DNA of 64,000 nucleotides from Treponema putidum (GTDB lineage: Bacteria > Spirochaetota > Spirochaetia > Treponematales > Treponemataceae): contig NZ_CP009228.1 in assembly GCF_000755145.1 (NCBI RefSeq), positions 553,826-617,825 of the forward strand, read 5' to 3'. Shown piece after piece: positions 16,523 through 24,139 of the stretch (positions are counted from its first letter, which is position 1; every line of letters begins with the position of its first letter). A program made the position numbers and the translations under genes. The notes below the pieces were generated by a model, which did no database searches, was not told where the DNA came from, and saw nothing but the letters and a program-made list of their open reading frames with translations.

Positions 16523-17644
16523 TCAAGGCCGGCAAGCCAGGCGGAAGCCAAGATAGTAGTTCCTGAAGTCAGGACCGATGAAGTTCCGTCTGCCTACAGT
16601 GCAGAAGTCCGCGTAGTCGTCCCAGCTGCCGCCGCGCCAAACACGGTAAGAACCCGACGCACCACCCTGAGGATCGGTAACAATACTGCCTTGCATATAA
16701 GCAGTATCGTTTGATGCAGGGTCATCCTTATACCAATCAAAACACCATTCCCAGACATTACCGCTCATATCGTGTAAGCCAAGTGCATTCGCTCTCTTTT
16801 TTCCTACAGGATGAGTTTTTCCTCCTGAATTACCACTATACCACGCAACCTCTCCTGTTTCCGCCGTATTCCAGTCAGCTTTCGCTCCGCTTGCACTGTT
16901 TAATTTGGTAAGGTATACCTCACTACCACCTTCGCCGTAGTTTACCGCATTTTCGTTGTTGTTTTGCCGGCGGGCCGCATATTCCCATTCCGCTTCAGTC
17001 GGAAGTCTAAAGCCTTTTTTACTCATATCAGCATAGGCTTTATCGCAAATATATTCTTCCCCATCTTTCGCCTTCGCATTTTTTAATACGGTAGAATCGC
17101 TATCGCTTTTGCGGTATACGCATTCTTCCTCGCCCAACGTCTTTTCCGTATACGCATTACACCATACTATGCAGTCCCGCCAGCTTATATTTGTTACCGG
17201 CTCTTTTTTTCCTTCATCTGTGGGAGCTGCTCCATCAGTACCATGACTGCCTTCTCTTCCCTGATTGACAAAGACGTATCCCTTACCATTATCAGTATTC
17301 CATTTGAGTACACTATACCACAGCTCATAGGTTACCTCCGTCTTGCCTAGCTTGTAGGGGCTTAATTTCACCTTCCGGTCTTTAATAAATACGCCTTTCC
17401 TCCAAGCTTGATTTCCGGGTAAGGTGTAGTCAGGGTCAACGCCCGTAATGGTTGCCCCTTGAATGTCTACAAACTCGTATACGATTTCAGGGGGTGCAGG
17501 CGGCGTGGCACTGCCCGAACCGCTTCCGCCCGCATTATTCGGGCAGCCTGTAAAGACCAGTGCCAATATTGCGGCTATGATGAGCGCCGCAGCTCCCTTC
17601 GTTTTCAAAGCAACTGCTTTGTTGTTTGAATTACTTGTTTTCAT
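16523..17644 (-). CDS. DGR variable lipoprotein, FGE-sulfatase/C-type-lectin fold (VR3)
   Basis: Predicted surface lipoprotein, 373 aa. The signal peptide ends at lipobox FTGC, followed by a linker nearly identical to that of the VR1 protein. The FGE-type domain has FRLPTEAEWEYAAR, GNVWEWCFDWY and RVWRGGSW. The C-terminus NYYLGFRLACRP is encoded by the variable repeat. Twenty core positions differ from the template repeat, all at template adenines. An AAGGAGG ribosome site precedes the ATG. It is an ancient or recent duplicate of the VR1 gene with independent diversification. Confidence 0.9.
   Translation of the reverse strand: MKTSNSNNKAVALKTKGAAALIIAAILALVFTGCPNNAGGSGSGSATPPAPPEIVYEFVDIQGATITGVDPDYTLPGNQAWRKGVFIKDRKVKLSPYKLGKTEVTYELWYSVLKWNTDNGKGYVFVNQGREGSHGTDGAAPTDEGKKEPVTNISWRDCIVWCNAYTEKTLGEEECVYRKSDSDSTVLKNAKAKDGEEYICDKAYADMSKKGFRLPTEAEWEYAARRQNNNENAVNYGEGGSEVYLTKLNSASGAKADWNTAETGEVAWYSGNSGGKTHPVGKKRANALGLHDMSGNVWEWCFDWYKDDPASNDTAYMQGSIVTDPQGGASGSYRVWRGGSWDDYADFCTVGRRNFIGPDFRNYYLGFRLACRP
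16525..16666 (-). repeat. Variable repeat VR3 of the DGR
   Basis: Gap-free alignment to the template repeat. 20 of the 39 template adenines are substituted (mostly to T or G). No other core position is changed. Three non-adenine differences lie in the last 8 bp, at template positions 135, 137 and 141, outside the diversified core. The substituted set differs from that of VR1, so the two were mutagenised independently. Confidence 0.92.
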
Positions 17645-17720
17645 CTTGAAAACCTCCTTGTTTTAATTTGTAATTGGTAATGGGTAATTATCAATTATCC
17701 ATATTGTCTATCATTACACC

Positions 17721-17804
17721 GGTAGATTGGCTACCATTACTGTGGTAGACTGGCTACCATTATGCCGGTAGGGTGCCTACCATTACGTTTGTAGACAGTC
17801 TACC
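17721..17804. repeat. Four 23-bp tandem repeats, each with a GGTAG-N5-CTACC dyad
   Basis: Units begin at 17721, 17744, 17767 and 17790, an exact 23-bp period of about two DNA turns. Each contains a 15-bp dyad such as GGTAGATTGGCTACC, with spacer ATTAC in the first three. The array sits between the DUF4469-like gene and the VR3 lipoprotein. In-phase palindromes suggest a protein-binding array or RNA hairpins in the leader of the lipoprotein mRNA. Confidence 0.75.
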
Positions 17805-17813
17805 GGCTCCGTT

Positions 17814-18509
17814 TTATGCGGCGCACGTGAGCGGTTTGTTGAACCGGCCGGTTTTGTGCGTTTTCAGTTTTTTACCACCCATATCGATTTTTGTCCGCAC
17901 TTCGATGTAGTAGGTACCGGCCGCCAAATCGGCAGGGATTATTGCCATAAGACGCGCGGGTTTGTTTTCGGCGATGACGGCGGCACGGACGGCCTCTCCG
18001 GTTTCGGGTACAAAGAAGATGCCCTGTGCTTCGTCTTTAGCATCGAACTTGAGCCGGCTTCCGACCAGTTGTACCACCCCGCCTTTAGTCAGGGTTGTGT
18101 TTACCGCTCCCGTTACGATGTCGGTAACTTCGGTGATGTAGGGGTCGGTACTTACGCCTTCGGTTTTTTCGCACTTGACTTTGGTAACCGCATCGCGAAG
18201 GAGCGTGCCGGCGGTTATGTTCAAGTTTACCGTGTGCCGCTTTTTATCGAAGCTGTCGTTTGCTCCGTCAAATACGCCGGATATGCTCATCGAGGTGTTC
18301 ATAAGCGGTGTGTTAACGGCCGAGCCGTCTTTGATAATGGCACTTACTACCTCTCCGTAGACTTGCAAGGTTGCCGCCACATCCGCACGCGTGAGCGTGG
18401 TACCTTTTTCCATCATCAGGTCTATAATCTCGTCAAGAGTGTACGAGCGCACATCAGTTGCCTGTGCCATGTAGTCGTCCGGCGCAGGGGTGAGTAAGTT
18501 TTCGCGCAA
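17814..18509 (-). CDS. DUF4469-like protein (HU-like N-domain, Ig-like C-domain), unusual start
   Basis: 231 aa from the first usable start (TTG 18509). The N-terminal part (YTLDEIIDLMMEKGTTLTR) resembles the HU-type DNA-binding domain, and the C-terminal part (LMAIIPADLAAGTYYIEVRT) the Ig-like DUF4469 domain. The protein probably really begins five codons upstream. A perfect AAGGAG lies 6 bases before an ATA codon at 18522-18524 that reads ILKYCLRENLLTP, the usual N-terminus of this family. An ATG-to-ATA change therefore seems to have weakened translation. It precedes the variable lipoprotein genes in the same direction. Confidence 0.75.
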   Translation of the reverse strand: MRENLLTPAPDDYMAQATDVRSYTLDEIIDLMMEKGTTLTRADVAATLQVYGEVVSAIIKDGSAVNTPLMNTSMSISGVFDGANDSFDKKRHTVNLNITAGTLLRDAVTKVKCEKTEGVSTDPYITEVTDIVTGAVNTTLTKGGVVQLVGSRLKFDAKDEAQGIFFVPETGEAVRAAVIAENKPARLMAIIPADLAAGTYYIEVRTKIDMGGKKLKTHKTGRFNKPLTCAA

Positions 18510-18550
18510 ACAATACTTTAATATCTTGTTCTCCTTATATTTTTTAATTT

Positions 18551-18662
18551 AACCGCGGAGCACGCCAAGGACGCAAGGTGTTTTAAGAAGGCTTTGTAAG
18601 GCATTCTTTTATAATCCTTTGCGAAGTTGAGCGAAGCTCAAGGCTTGGCGTTCGTTGCGGTT
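18551..18662. repeat. Foldback repeat element bounded by AACCGC/GCGGTT
   Basis: The ends AACCGC (18551-18556) and GCGGTT (18657-18662), and inner arms CGCCAAG (18563-18569) and CTTGGCG (18644-18650), form a long imperfect hairpin. A central TTGAGC-GAA-GCTCAA stem lies inside. A second element with comparable ends lies at 50523-50661, so this looks like a dispersed intergenic repeat with no coding capacity. Confidence 0.55.
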
Positions 18663-18780
18663 TTTTACACGGTGTATGAAAAAAGCCCAAGGGCAGACAG
18701 TCAGTCTTTGACGGACTGCCGATCTTTGGACATGGTTTGAGTAATTGATATTTAAATTTATTTGGGCACAGCTTACCCTC

Positions 18781-18820
18781 AGCTGTGAAGCTGTGAAGCT
18801 GTGAAGCTGTGAAGCTGTGA
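18781..18820. repeat. Five tandem AGCTGTGA octamers
   Basis: Perfect 8-bp repeat, 40 bp in all. Its right edge touches the -10 box of the minus-strand promoter, so transcription would start inside the array. Slipped-strand changes in copy number would alter the mRNA 5' end. Confidence 0.9.
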
Positions 18821-18849
18821 ATTTTGCTCGATACGATGTTTTATGTCAA
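18821..18849 (-). promoter_or_regulatory. Putative promoter of the DUF4469/variable lipoprotein locus
   Basis: Minus strand: consensus TTGACA (complement of 18844-18849), 17-bp spacer, CAAAAT (complement of 18821-18826). It is the only good promoter seen upstream of the DUF4469-like and variable lipoprotein genes. Confidence 0.5.
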
Positions 18850-19033
18850 GCGCTTTTGCAAAACTTTTTACACTTTTTTTGTGAGAATGTTTATAACTGC
18901 CGGCGGTGCGTTTCCATATCATTGGTATTTAGTATACACGGTTTTGCTGCATATTGCAAGGTCGTTTTGGACTTTTTTAACAGTAGAGATACAAAGTGCG
19001 CAAAGGTAAGAATCTTAATAATGACGGAGCGGC

Positions 19034-19810
19034 CTACAATCGCTTTTCAGGTATAACAACCGGATAGCCCGCAGCGTTAAAGAGTTTAGCTTCAATATTG
19101 TAAATGCTCAAAATATTTTGAGGATTCAGCACCTCTTCGGGACTGCCTTGGGCAAAAATTTTACCCTCTTTCATTGCAAAAAGGTAGTTGCCGTAACGGG
19201 CAGCTTGATTTAAGTCGTGAAGAACCAAAACTACCGTAACCCCCGTTTCCTTGTTTAGACGGTTTACAAGCTCCAAGAATTCTATTTGATGAGCCAGATC
19301 CAAATAGGTGGTCGGCTCATCAAACAAAAGGATATCCGGCTCTTGGGCAAGGGCCATGGCGATCCAAGCTCTTTGTCTTTCGCCGCCGGACAGGGTTTCC
19401 AAGGTTTTGTCCCGCAAGGCAAAGGTATTTGTAAGCTTCATAACTTCTTCTATTATCTTTTGGTCGGAAGCTTCAAAGCCCTCAAACCATTTTTTATGGG
19501 GATAACGGCCGAAATAGACCAATTCTTCGATGCTCATATCATCCGGGTTTTTATTTTGCTGTAATAGGATAGAAACTTTTTGGGCGAGTTTTTTGGAATC
19601 CATTTTTGAGATGTCTTTTTCTTCGATAAAGATTTTACCGGAAACGGGTTTTATAATTCCTGCGATGCTTTTTAAAATGCTGGACTTCCCCGAAGCGTTA
19701 GGCCCGATTATCGAAACCACCTGCCCCTTTTTTACCCTTAGGTTTAAATTTTGAACAACAGGTTTGTCTCCGTAGGAAAGGCTTAAATCCTCTATCCTAA
19801 GCATGTCCAT
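19034..19810 (-). CDS. ABC transporter ATP-binding protein, FecE/BtuD type
   Basis: ATPase of an iron-siderophore/haem/cobalamin importer, 258 aa. It has Walker A (GPNASGKSS), Q-loop (ILLQQNKNP), signature (LSGGERQR), Walker B (ILLFDEPTTYLD) and H-loop (LVLHDLNQ). It overlaps the end of cbiJ by 14 bp, so it belongs to the cobalamin operon and may serve corrinoid or cobalt-complex uptake. No permease or binding-protein gene is next to it in the window, so it must pair with subunits encoded elsewhere. Confidence 0.88.
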   Translation of the reverse strand: MDMLRIEDLSLSYGDKPVVQNLNLRVKKGQVVSIIGPNASGKSSILKSIAGIIKPVSGKIFIEEKDISKMDSKKLAQKVSILLQQNKNPDDMSIEELVYFGRYPHKKWFEGFEASDQKIIEEVMKLTNTFALRDKTLETLSGGERQRAWIAMALAQEPDILLFDEPTTYLDLAHQIEFLELVNRLNKETGVTVVLVLHDLNQAARYGNYLFAMKEGKIFAQGSPEEVLNPQNILSIYNIEAKLFNAAGYPVVIPEKRL

Positions 19811-20555
19811 ATTTTAAAACCTCTTTTTTAAATTCTTCAAATTCGATAATACCCTCTTCTTTTCCTCGTCCGAGAATTAAGGCTATTATATTTAGAGCTT
19901 CACAGGCGGCGAGTTTTTCCCTTGTGCCTCCGGCATCCCCGCTGTCCTTCATCACAATATAGGAGGCTCCGTATTCTTTAAACATAGCTTCATTTAAATT
20001 TTGAGAAAAGGGGCCTGTCATGGCAATTATGTCCTGAGTCGCAACTCCTGCATTTTTACATTTTTCGATACTGTCCGCCGTAGGTAAAATTCTATATACA
20101 AAGCGGTTTGAGGAACGGAAGGCTTCAAAGTCCGAAACGGTTTTGGAACCTGTCGTAAAAAAAACCGTAGAAGATTTTAATTCTTTTAAAAATGAGCAAA
20201 GGCCTTCCATATCCTCAAAAGTGTAAAAGCTATTTTGCTCCAAGTCCGTTGAAGATTGCGAAGTTCCGCGGGTAAAGCGTAAATATTTTATGTTTAAGTT
20301 TTGTGCGGTTTTTTTTGCATTTTGAGAAACGATTAGGGCATAAGGATGGCTTAAATCGGCAATGAGGCTTATTTTTTCTTCAATACAAAATTGTTCCATT
20401 TGAAGAGCATCCATTCTGCCGATTTTAAGTTTATGATTTTTAAAAAAGTCCTTGCTTTCTTCTGTTGCAACGCTCATTATATAGGGCTCATTTTTTGCTT
20501 TTAAAAAATCTGCAAGGCTTCCGGCTTCGGTTGTTCCGCCTATAATCCAGATCAT
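19797..20555 (-). CDS. cbiJ: Cobalt-precorrin-6A reductase CbiJ/CobK
   Basis: NAD(P)H-dependent reductase of corrin ring synthesis, 252 aa. It opens with IWIIGGTTEAGSLADFL, the CobK/CbiJ family nucleotide-binding start. DLSHPYA and the C-terminal ASYIVMKDSGDAGGTREKL are characteristic. It overlaps cbiH by 4 bp (ATGA) and the ABC ATPase by 14 bp, indicating one operon. It acts in the cytoplasm after the C-methylation steps performed by CbiH and CbiF. Confidence 0.92.
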   Translation of the reverse strand: MIWIIGGTTEAGSLADFLKAKNEPYIMSVATEESKDFFKNHKLKIGRMDALQMEQFCIEEKISLIADLSHPYALIVSQNAKKTAQNLNIKYLRFTRGTSQSSTDLEQNSFYTFEDMEGLCSFLKELKSSTVFFTTGSKTVSDFEAFRSSNRFVYRILPTADSIEKCKNAGVATQDIIAMTGPFSQNLNEAMFKEYGASYIVMKDSGDAGGTREKLAACEALNIIALILGRGKEEGIIEFEEFKKEVLKYGHA

Positions 20556-21274
20556 TTAATCTTATATCCTCGCGGGGTAATTATTTTTCCGTTTTGAATG
20601 TAGGTGTTGCTGTTGCCTATTATTATCAGGCTGAACATATCGATTTCATCGTAATTTATTTTTTGAAGCTCGGTAACGATAATTTTTTCGTTATTACGGC
20701 AGGCATTTTTTACTATGCCTACGGGCGTTTTGGGAGCCCTGAATTTTAAGATTATATTTACGGCTTCTTCGATATAATCGGAACGGGTTTTAGATTTTGG
20801 ATTGTAGAGAGCAATTACAAAGTCGCCCTCCGCCGCTAAGCCGACTCTTTTTTTTATAACCTCGTAATCGGTGAGCCTGTCGGAAAGGCTGATAAGGGCC
20901 GTATCGTGCATTAAGGGGGCACCCAGTCTTGAAGCTGCGGCAAAGGCGGCGGAAATACCCGGAATTATTTCGACATTTAAATCGGGAGCAAGCTCCAAGA
21001 TTGGGCCTGCCATTCCGTAAAGACCGGCATCTCCCGTGCTTATAATGCTTACGGTTTTTCCTTCCTTTACCTTTGAAACTGCATACTTACATCTTTCAAT
21101 TTCGCCGGTCATTCCCGTTTGAAAAACTTCTTTACCTTCGATAAAGGGTTTTATATATTCAATGTAGCCTGAATAGCCTACAATTATCTCGGATTGCTTT
21201 AAGGCCTCGGCCGCCTGAGCCGACATATATTCCGCCCCGCCGGGGCCTATACCTACAACAAATAATTTACTCAA
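20552..21274 (-). CDS. cbiH: Precorrin-3B/cobalt-factor III C17-methyltransferase CbiH/CobJ
   Basis: SAM-dependent methyltransferase that methylates C17 and contracts the ring in cobalamin synthesis, 240 aa. The tetrapyrrole methylase start VGIGPGGAEYM, the loop IISTGDAGLYGMAG and PGISAAFAAASRLGAPL are all present. The start is TTG at 21274, with a GAGGAAA ribosome site. It is followed by cbiJ in a coupled arrangement. No riboswitch is visible upstream, where the AAA ATPase gene ends 26 bp away. Confidence 0.93.
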   Translation of the reverse strand: MSKLFVVGIGPGGAEYMSAQAAEALKQSEIIVGYSGYIEYIKPFIEGKEVFQTGMTGEIERCKYAVSKVKEGKTVSIISTGDAGLYGMAGPILELAPDLNVEIIPGISAAFAAASRLGAPLMHDTALISLSDRLTDYEVIKKRVGLAAEGDFVIALYNPKSKTRSDYIEEAVNIILKFRAPKTPVGIVKNACRNNEKIIVTELQKINYDEIDMFSLIIIGNSNTYIQNGKIITPRGYKIK

Positions 21275-21300
21275 TTTTATTTCCTCGCTTCTAACTCATT

Positions 21301-22917
21301 TTATAAAAGAGTTTCGGTTTTCCAGTCTTTTATGGTGCGTTCTTTTTCATCAAAGGATGAACCGATTAAGACAATCTTTTTACCGCTTGATTTAAAAGGA
21401 ACTGCATAGCCTTTTTCTTTTATCTGTGCTATTGCATCTGCCGAGCTTCCGTTTCCGTCAAGTTTAAATTCAAAGATATAAACCGCATCTGCCGTGTGAA
21501 CAATACAGTCTGCTCTTCCGGCTGCACAGTGTATTTCGGTTTCGACAAACTGTCCCATCAGCTTAAAAATCAAATAAACGGCCGTCTGATAGTTTTGCTC
21601 CCTAAGCTTTAATTTTTCTTTGGGAAGATTATCGTAAGGAATTCCGGCAATTATGGACTTCATTCTTTCCATAAAACCGTCCACATTTCCTGCCTTTACA
21701 TCTTCAACAAAACGCCAAACGGAAGAAGCCGTTTGATCAGCACGCAAAGAAGTATAGTCCGGCAAAAGATTTTTTAGAAACCCGTAGCGGACCTCATCAT
21801 TAGGAAAACCTAACCTGTAAAGGGCTGCTTCTCTTATATATTCTTTTATTGTTAAATATCCTGCCTGAAATAAAATCGGAAGAGGGTTCTTTGTGTCGGC
21901 TCGGTAATCGGATAAGCCGGCCTCATCAAGCTCAATATTCCCGTCTAAGTCGGGAATATTATAGTGAGCATCTTTTAGATAGTTTACCAAAAAGGTCGGA
22001 GTTCCTGTTGCAAACCAATAACTGCCGGCATTGTTTGCCGAAAAAACATTTAAAATACTGAATGGGTTATAGACGCTTTCCCCTGCGCCGGCAAACAAGT
22101 AGCCGTCATATCGCTTCTTTAAAAGCTCTACACAGGATTCATAGCTTATCTTTTCTTTTTCTGCCAAGGCCTCAATTTCAGGCTTAAAAGTAAGGTGCAA
22201 TTCTTTTTCGGTAATACCGCAAATTGAAGAGTAAGATTCGTGTAAACTTATATCCTGCAAATTATTTAAATCGCTAAAAATACTTATCTTACTGAATTTT
22301 GTTACGCCCGTTAAAAACGAAAAGCGGATATATTGGTCGCAAGTTTTTAAAACAGAATAAAAAGATTTAAGCGTGCTTCGGAATTCTTCGTTTAGGGCTT
22401 CATTTACATACATTGTCTGTAAAAGAGGCTTGTCATACTCGTCTACGAGGATAACGACCTTTTTTCCGGTTTTTTCATAAGCTGTTTGTATTAAAAAGGC
22501 AAAGCGTTTACCAAAAGACAATCTACTTGTCTTCAATCCAAGACGTTTTTCTTCATTTTGCAAAAAGAATTCAAGACTTTCGTTCAATGAATCAGGTAAA
22601 TCATAACGCCCCATATTAAAATCCAAGTATAGGACAGGGTATTCAATCCAAGGCTCTGAGCCTTCCGACTTAGCCCTTTCTTCTTCAGCCTTTTCAATAT
22701 ATAAGCCTTTAAAAAGGTCTTTCTTTCCCAAAAAATAGGCTGCAAGCGTAGAAAGGAAAAGGCTTTTTCCAAATCGGCGCGGGCGGCTTAAAAAATAGGG
22801 AGACGAGGTTAAAATCAGCCTAAAAAGATGCTCTGTTTTATCAACATAAAGATATTTATCTGTTCTAAGTTTTTCAAAACTTTGAATGCCGATAGGCAGC
22901 TTTCTATAAAGATTCAT
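21301..22917 (-). CDS. AAA-ATPase-like protein with C-terminal PD-(D/E)XK nuclease domain
   Basis: 538 aa, of a family common in treponemes and Bacteroidetes. The N-terminal ATPase-like domain has RPRRFGKSLFLSTLAAYFLG (Walker A, about residues 40-60) and VVILVDEYDKPLL (Walker B). The C-terminal nuclease-like domain contains GRADCIVHTADAVYIFEFK, with D and ExK catalytic residues. Cellular function is unknown. ATG 22917 (MNLYRKLPIG) follows AAGGAGG; the longer open frame upstream is not supported. It is divergent from the Rpn-type nuclease gene. Confidence 0.88.
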   Translation of the reverse strand: MNLYRKLPIGIQSFEKLRTDKYLYVDKTEHLFRLILTSSPYFLSRPRRFGKSLFLSTLAAYFLGKKDLFKGLYIEKAEEERAKSEGSEPWIEYPVLYLDFNMGRYDLPDSLNESLEFFLQNEEKRLGLKTSRLSFGKRFAFLIQTAYEKTGKKVVILVDEYDKPLLQTMYVNEALNEEFRSTLKSFYSVLKTCDQYIRFSFLTGVTKFSKISIFSDLNNLQDISLHESYSSICGITEKELHLTFKPEIEALAEKEKISYESCVELLKKRYDGYLFAGAGESVYNPFSILNVFSANNAGSYWFATGTPTFLVNYLKDAHYNIPDLDGNIELDEAGLSDYRADTKNPLPILFQAGYLTIKEYIREAALYRLGFPNDEVRYGFLKNLLPDYTSLRADQTASSVWRFVEDVKAGNVDGFMERMKSIIAGIPYDNLPKEKLKLREQNYQTAVYLIFKLMGQFVETEIHCAAGRADCIVHTADAVYIFEFKLDGNGSSADAIAQIKEKGYAVPFKSSGKKIVLIGSSFDEKERTIKDWKTETLL

Positions 22918-23073
22918 TATGAGCCTCCTTAGCTTTTTTTTATAATTATATAACAAAATACCCTTATGTACAAGCTGAGCTAACACGGAAACTTTAACAG
23001 GAAATCTTTCCCTAACGCTCCCTTTTAAAATACGCTCATCTGTGGTATAATACAATCAAGAGAGGGCATAGTT

Positions 23074-23979
23074 ATGACTACTTCAAACAGGAAATATAAA
23101 GACTCAGTGTTTGTCGACCTTTTCAGTGAAGATGAAAAGGCTAAGGAAAATTTCTTGTCGCTTTATAATGCTTTACATGGAACAAGTCTGCCGCTTTCGT
23201 CTCCTGTCGAAAATATACGGCTTGAGAACGTTATGTACATGAACATAATCAACGATGTTTCCTGCCTTGTAGATAATAAGATTATTGTGCTTGCAGAGCA
23301 CCAATCCACAATAAACGAAAATATGCCGTTACGCTTTTTAGAATACATCGCCCGGATCTATGAAAAACTGCAAGCACCGACAGACAGGTATTTAAGAAAA
23401 TTGTCAAAAATACCTACGCCTGAATTCTATGTTTTTTATAATGGCAAGGAAGACTATCCTGAAACTACGGTTCTAAAACTTTCGGATGCATTTATAACAA
23501 AGCCCGAACACGCTCCGCTGGAACTTACGGTTCAAGTACTTAATATCAACACGGACAAAGCAAACAAAATCTTAGCAGACTGCAAACCGCTTGAAGAATA
23601 CAGTCTCTTTGTAGAAGAGGTAAGAAAACAAACCCAACTTGACAGCGAAAACGGCTTTACCAATGCGGTAAAAATATGTATAGAAAAAGGAATCTTAAGA
23701 GAATATTTACAGCGAAAATCACGGGAGGTAATAAATATGTTAGTAGCAGAATACGACTATGATACGGATATTGCGGTACAGAGGGAAGAAAGTTTAAGGA
23801 TAGGTATCCAGCAAGGTATCCGGCAAGGTGTACAACAAGGCATACAACAAGGCTTTGCCGACGGTTCATACAAAAAAGCTCTTGAAACGGCAAAATTGAT
23901 GAAACATGCGAATTGTGAACTTGATTTTATTATGCAGATGACCGGTCTCAGTAAAGAAGAAGTGGAAGCACTGAATTAG
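23074..23979 (+). CDS. Rpn family recombination-promoting nuclease / PD-(D/E)XK transposase-like
   Basis: 301 aa, of the Rpn/PF12784-type family. The start KYKDSVFVDLFSEDE and the core VDNKIIVLAEHQSTINENMP with PLRFLEYIARIYE match the nuclease domain, in which E and Q of EHQ are the usual catalytic positions. Near the C-terminus a short internal repeat (GIQQG/GIRQG/GVQQG) is followed by a helical tail. Such genes are multicopy in treponemes and are linked to RecA-independent recombination. A TATAAT at 23046-23051 and a GAGAGG site precede the start. Confidence 0.85.
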   Translation: MTTSNRKYKDSVFVDLFSEDEKAKENFLSLYNALHGTSLPLSSPVENIRLENVMYMNIINDVSCLVDNKIIVLAEHQSTINENMPLRFLEYIARIYEKLQAPTDRYLRKLSKIPTPEFYVFYNGKEDYPETTVLKLSDAFITKPEHAPLELTVQVLNINTDKANKILADCKPLEEYSLFVEEVRKQTQLDSENGFTNAVKICIEKGILREYLQRKSREVINMLVAEYDYDTDIAVQREESLRIGIQQGIRQGVQQGIQQGFADGSYKKALETAKLMKHANCELDFIMQMTGLSKEEVEALN

Positions 23980-24092
23980 TTGATAATTGCTTAATTACAC
24001 ATTACCAATTAAATCTACCGCTTTCAAGTTGGGGTGTCTTTCGGCTTGGGGCGGTTTTTTTGTGCGCGGGTATACTGGGATAACACGTACCC

Positions 24093-24121
24093 TTGAATCT
24101 CCAACATTATGAGTATATAAT
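24093..24121 (+). promoter_or_regulatory. Promoter of the radical SAM gene
   Basis: TTGAAT (24093-24098), 17-bp spacer, TATAAT (24116-24121). An AAGGAGA ribosome site follows, so this mRNA has a short normal leader. Confidence 0.7.
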
Positions 24122-24139
24122 ATATACAAGGAGAGACTT

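Larger units (their letters stand above)
18525..19033. other. 509-bp non-coding leader/regulatory region
   Basis: No convincing gene on either strand. It contains the foldback element at 18551-18662, five tandem octamers at 18781-18820 and a TTGACA promoter at 18821-18849 reading leftwards. The promoter would give a leader of nearly 300 nt ahead of the DUF4469-like gene. The part from 18850 to 19033, next to the end of the ABC ATPase gene, shows nothing recognisable. Confidence 0.6.

Noticed and set aside
17721..17804. CRISPR-like array
   Set aside because: Repeats are contiguous 23-bp units with no unique 30-40 bp spacers, and there are no cas genes in the window.
18817..19056. Plus-strand frame of about 79 codons beside the octamer repeat
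   Set aside because: No ribosome site, no family resemblance, and it overlaps the promoter region and the end of the ABC ATPase gene.
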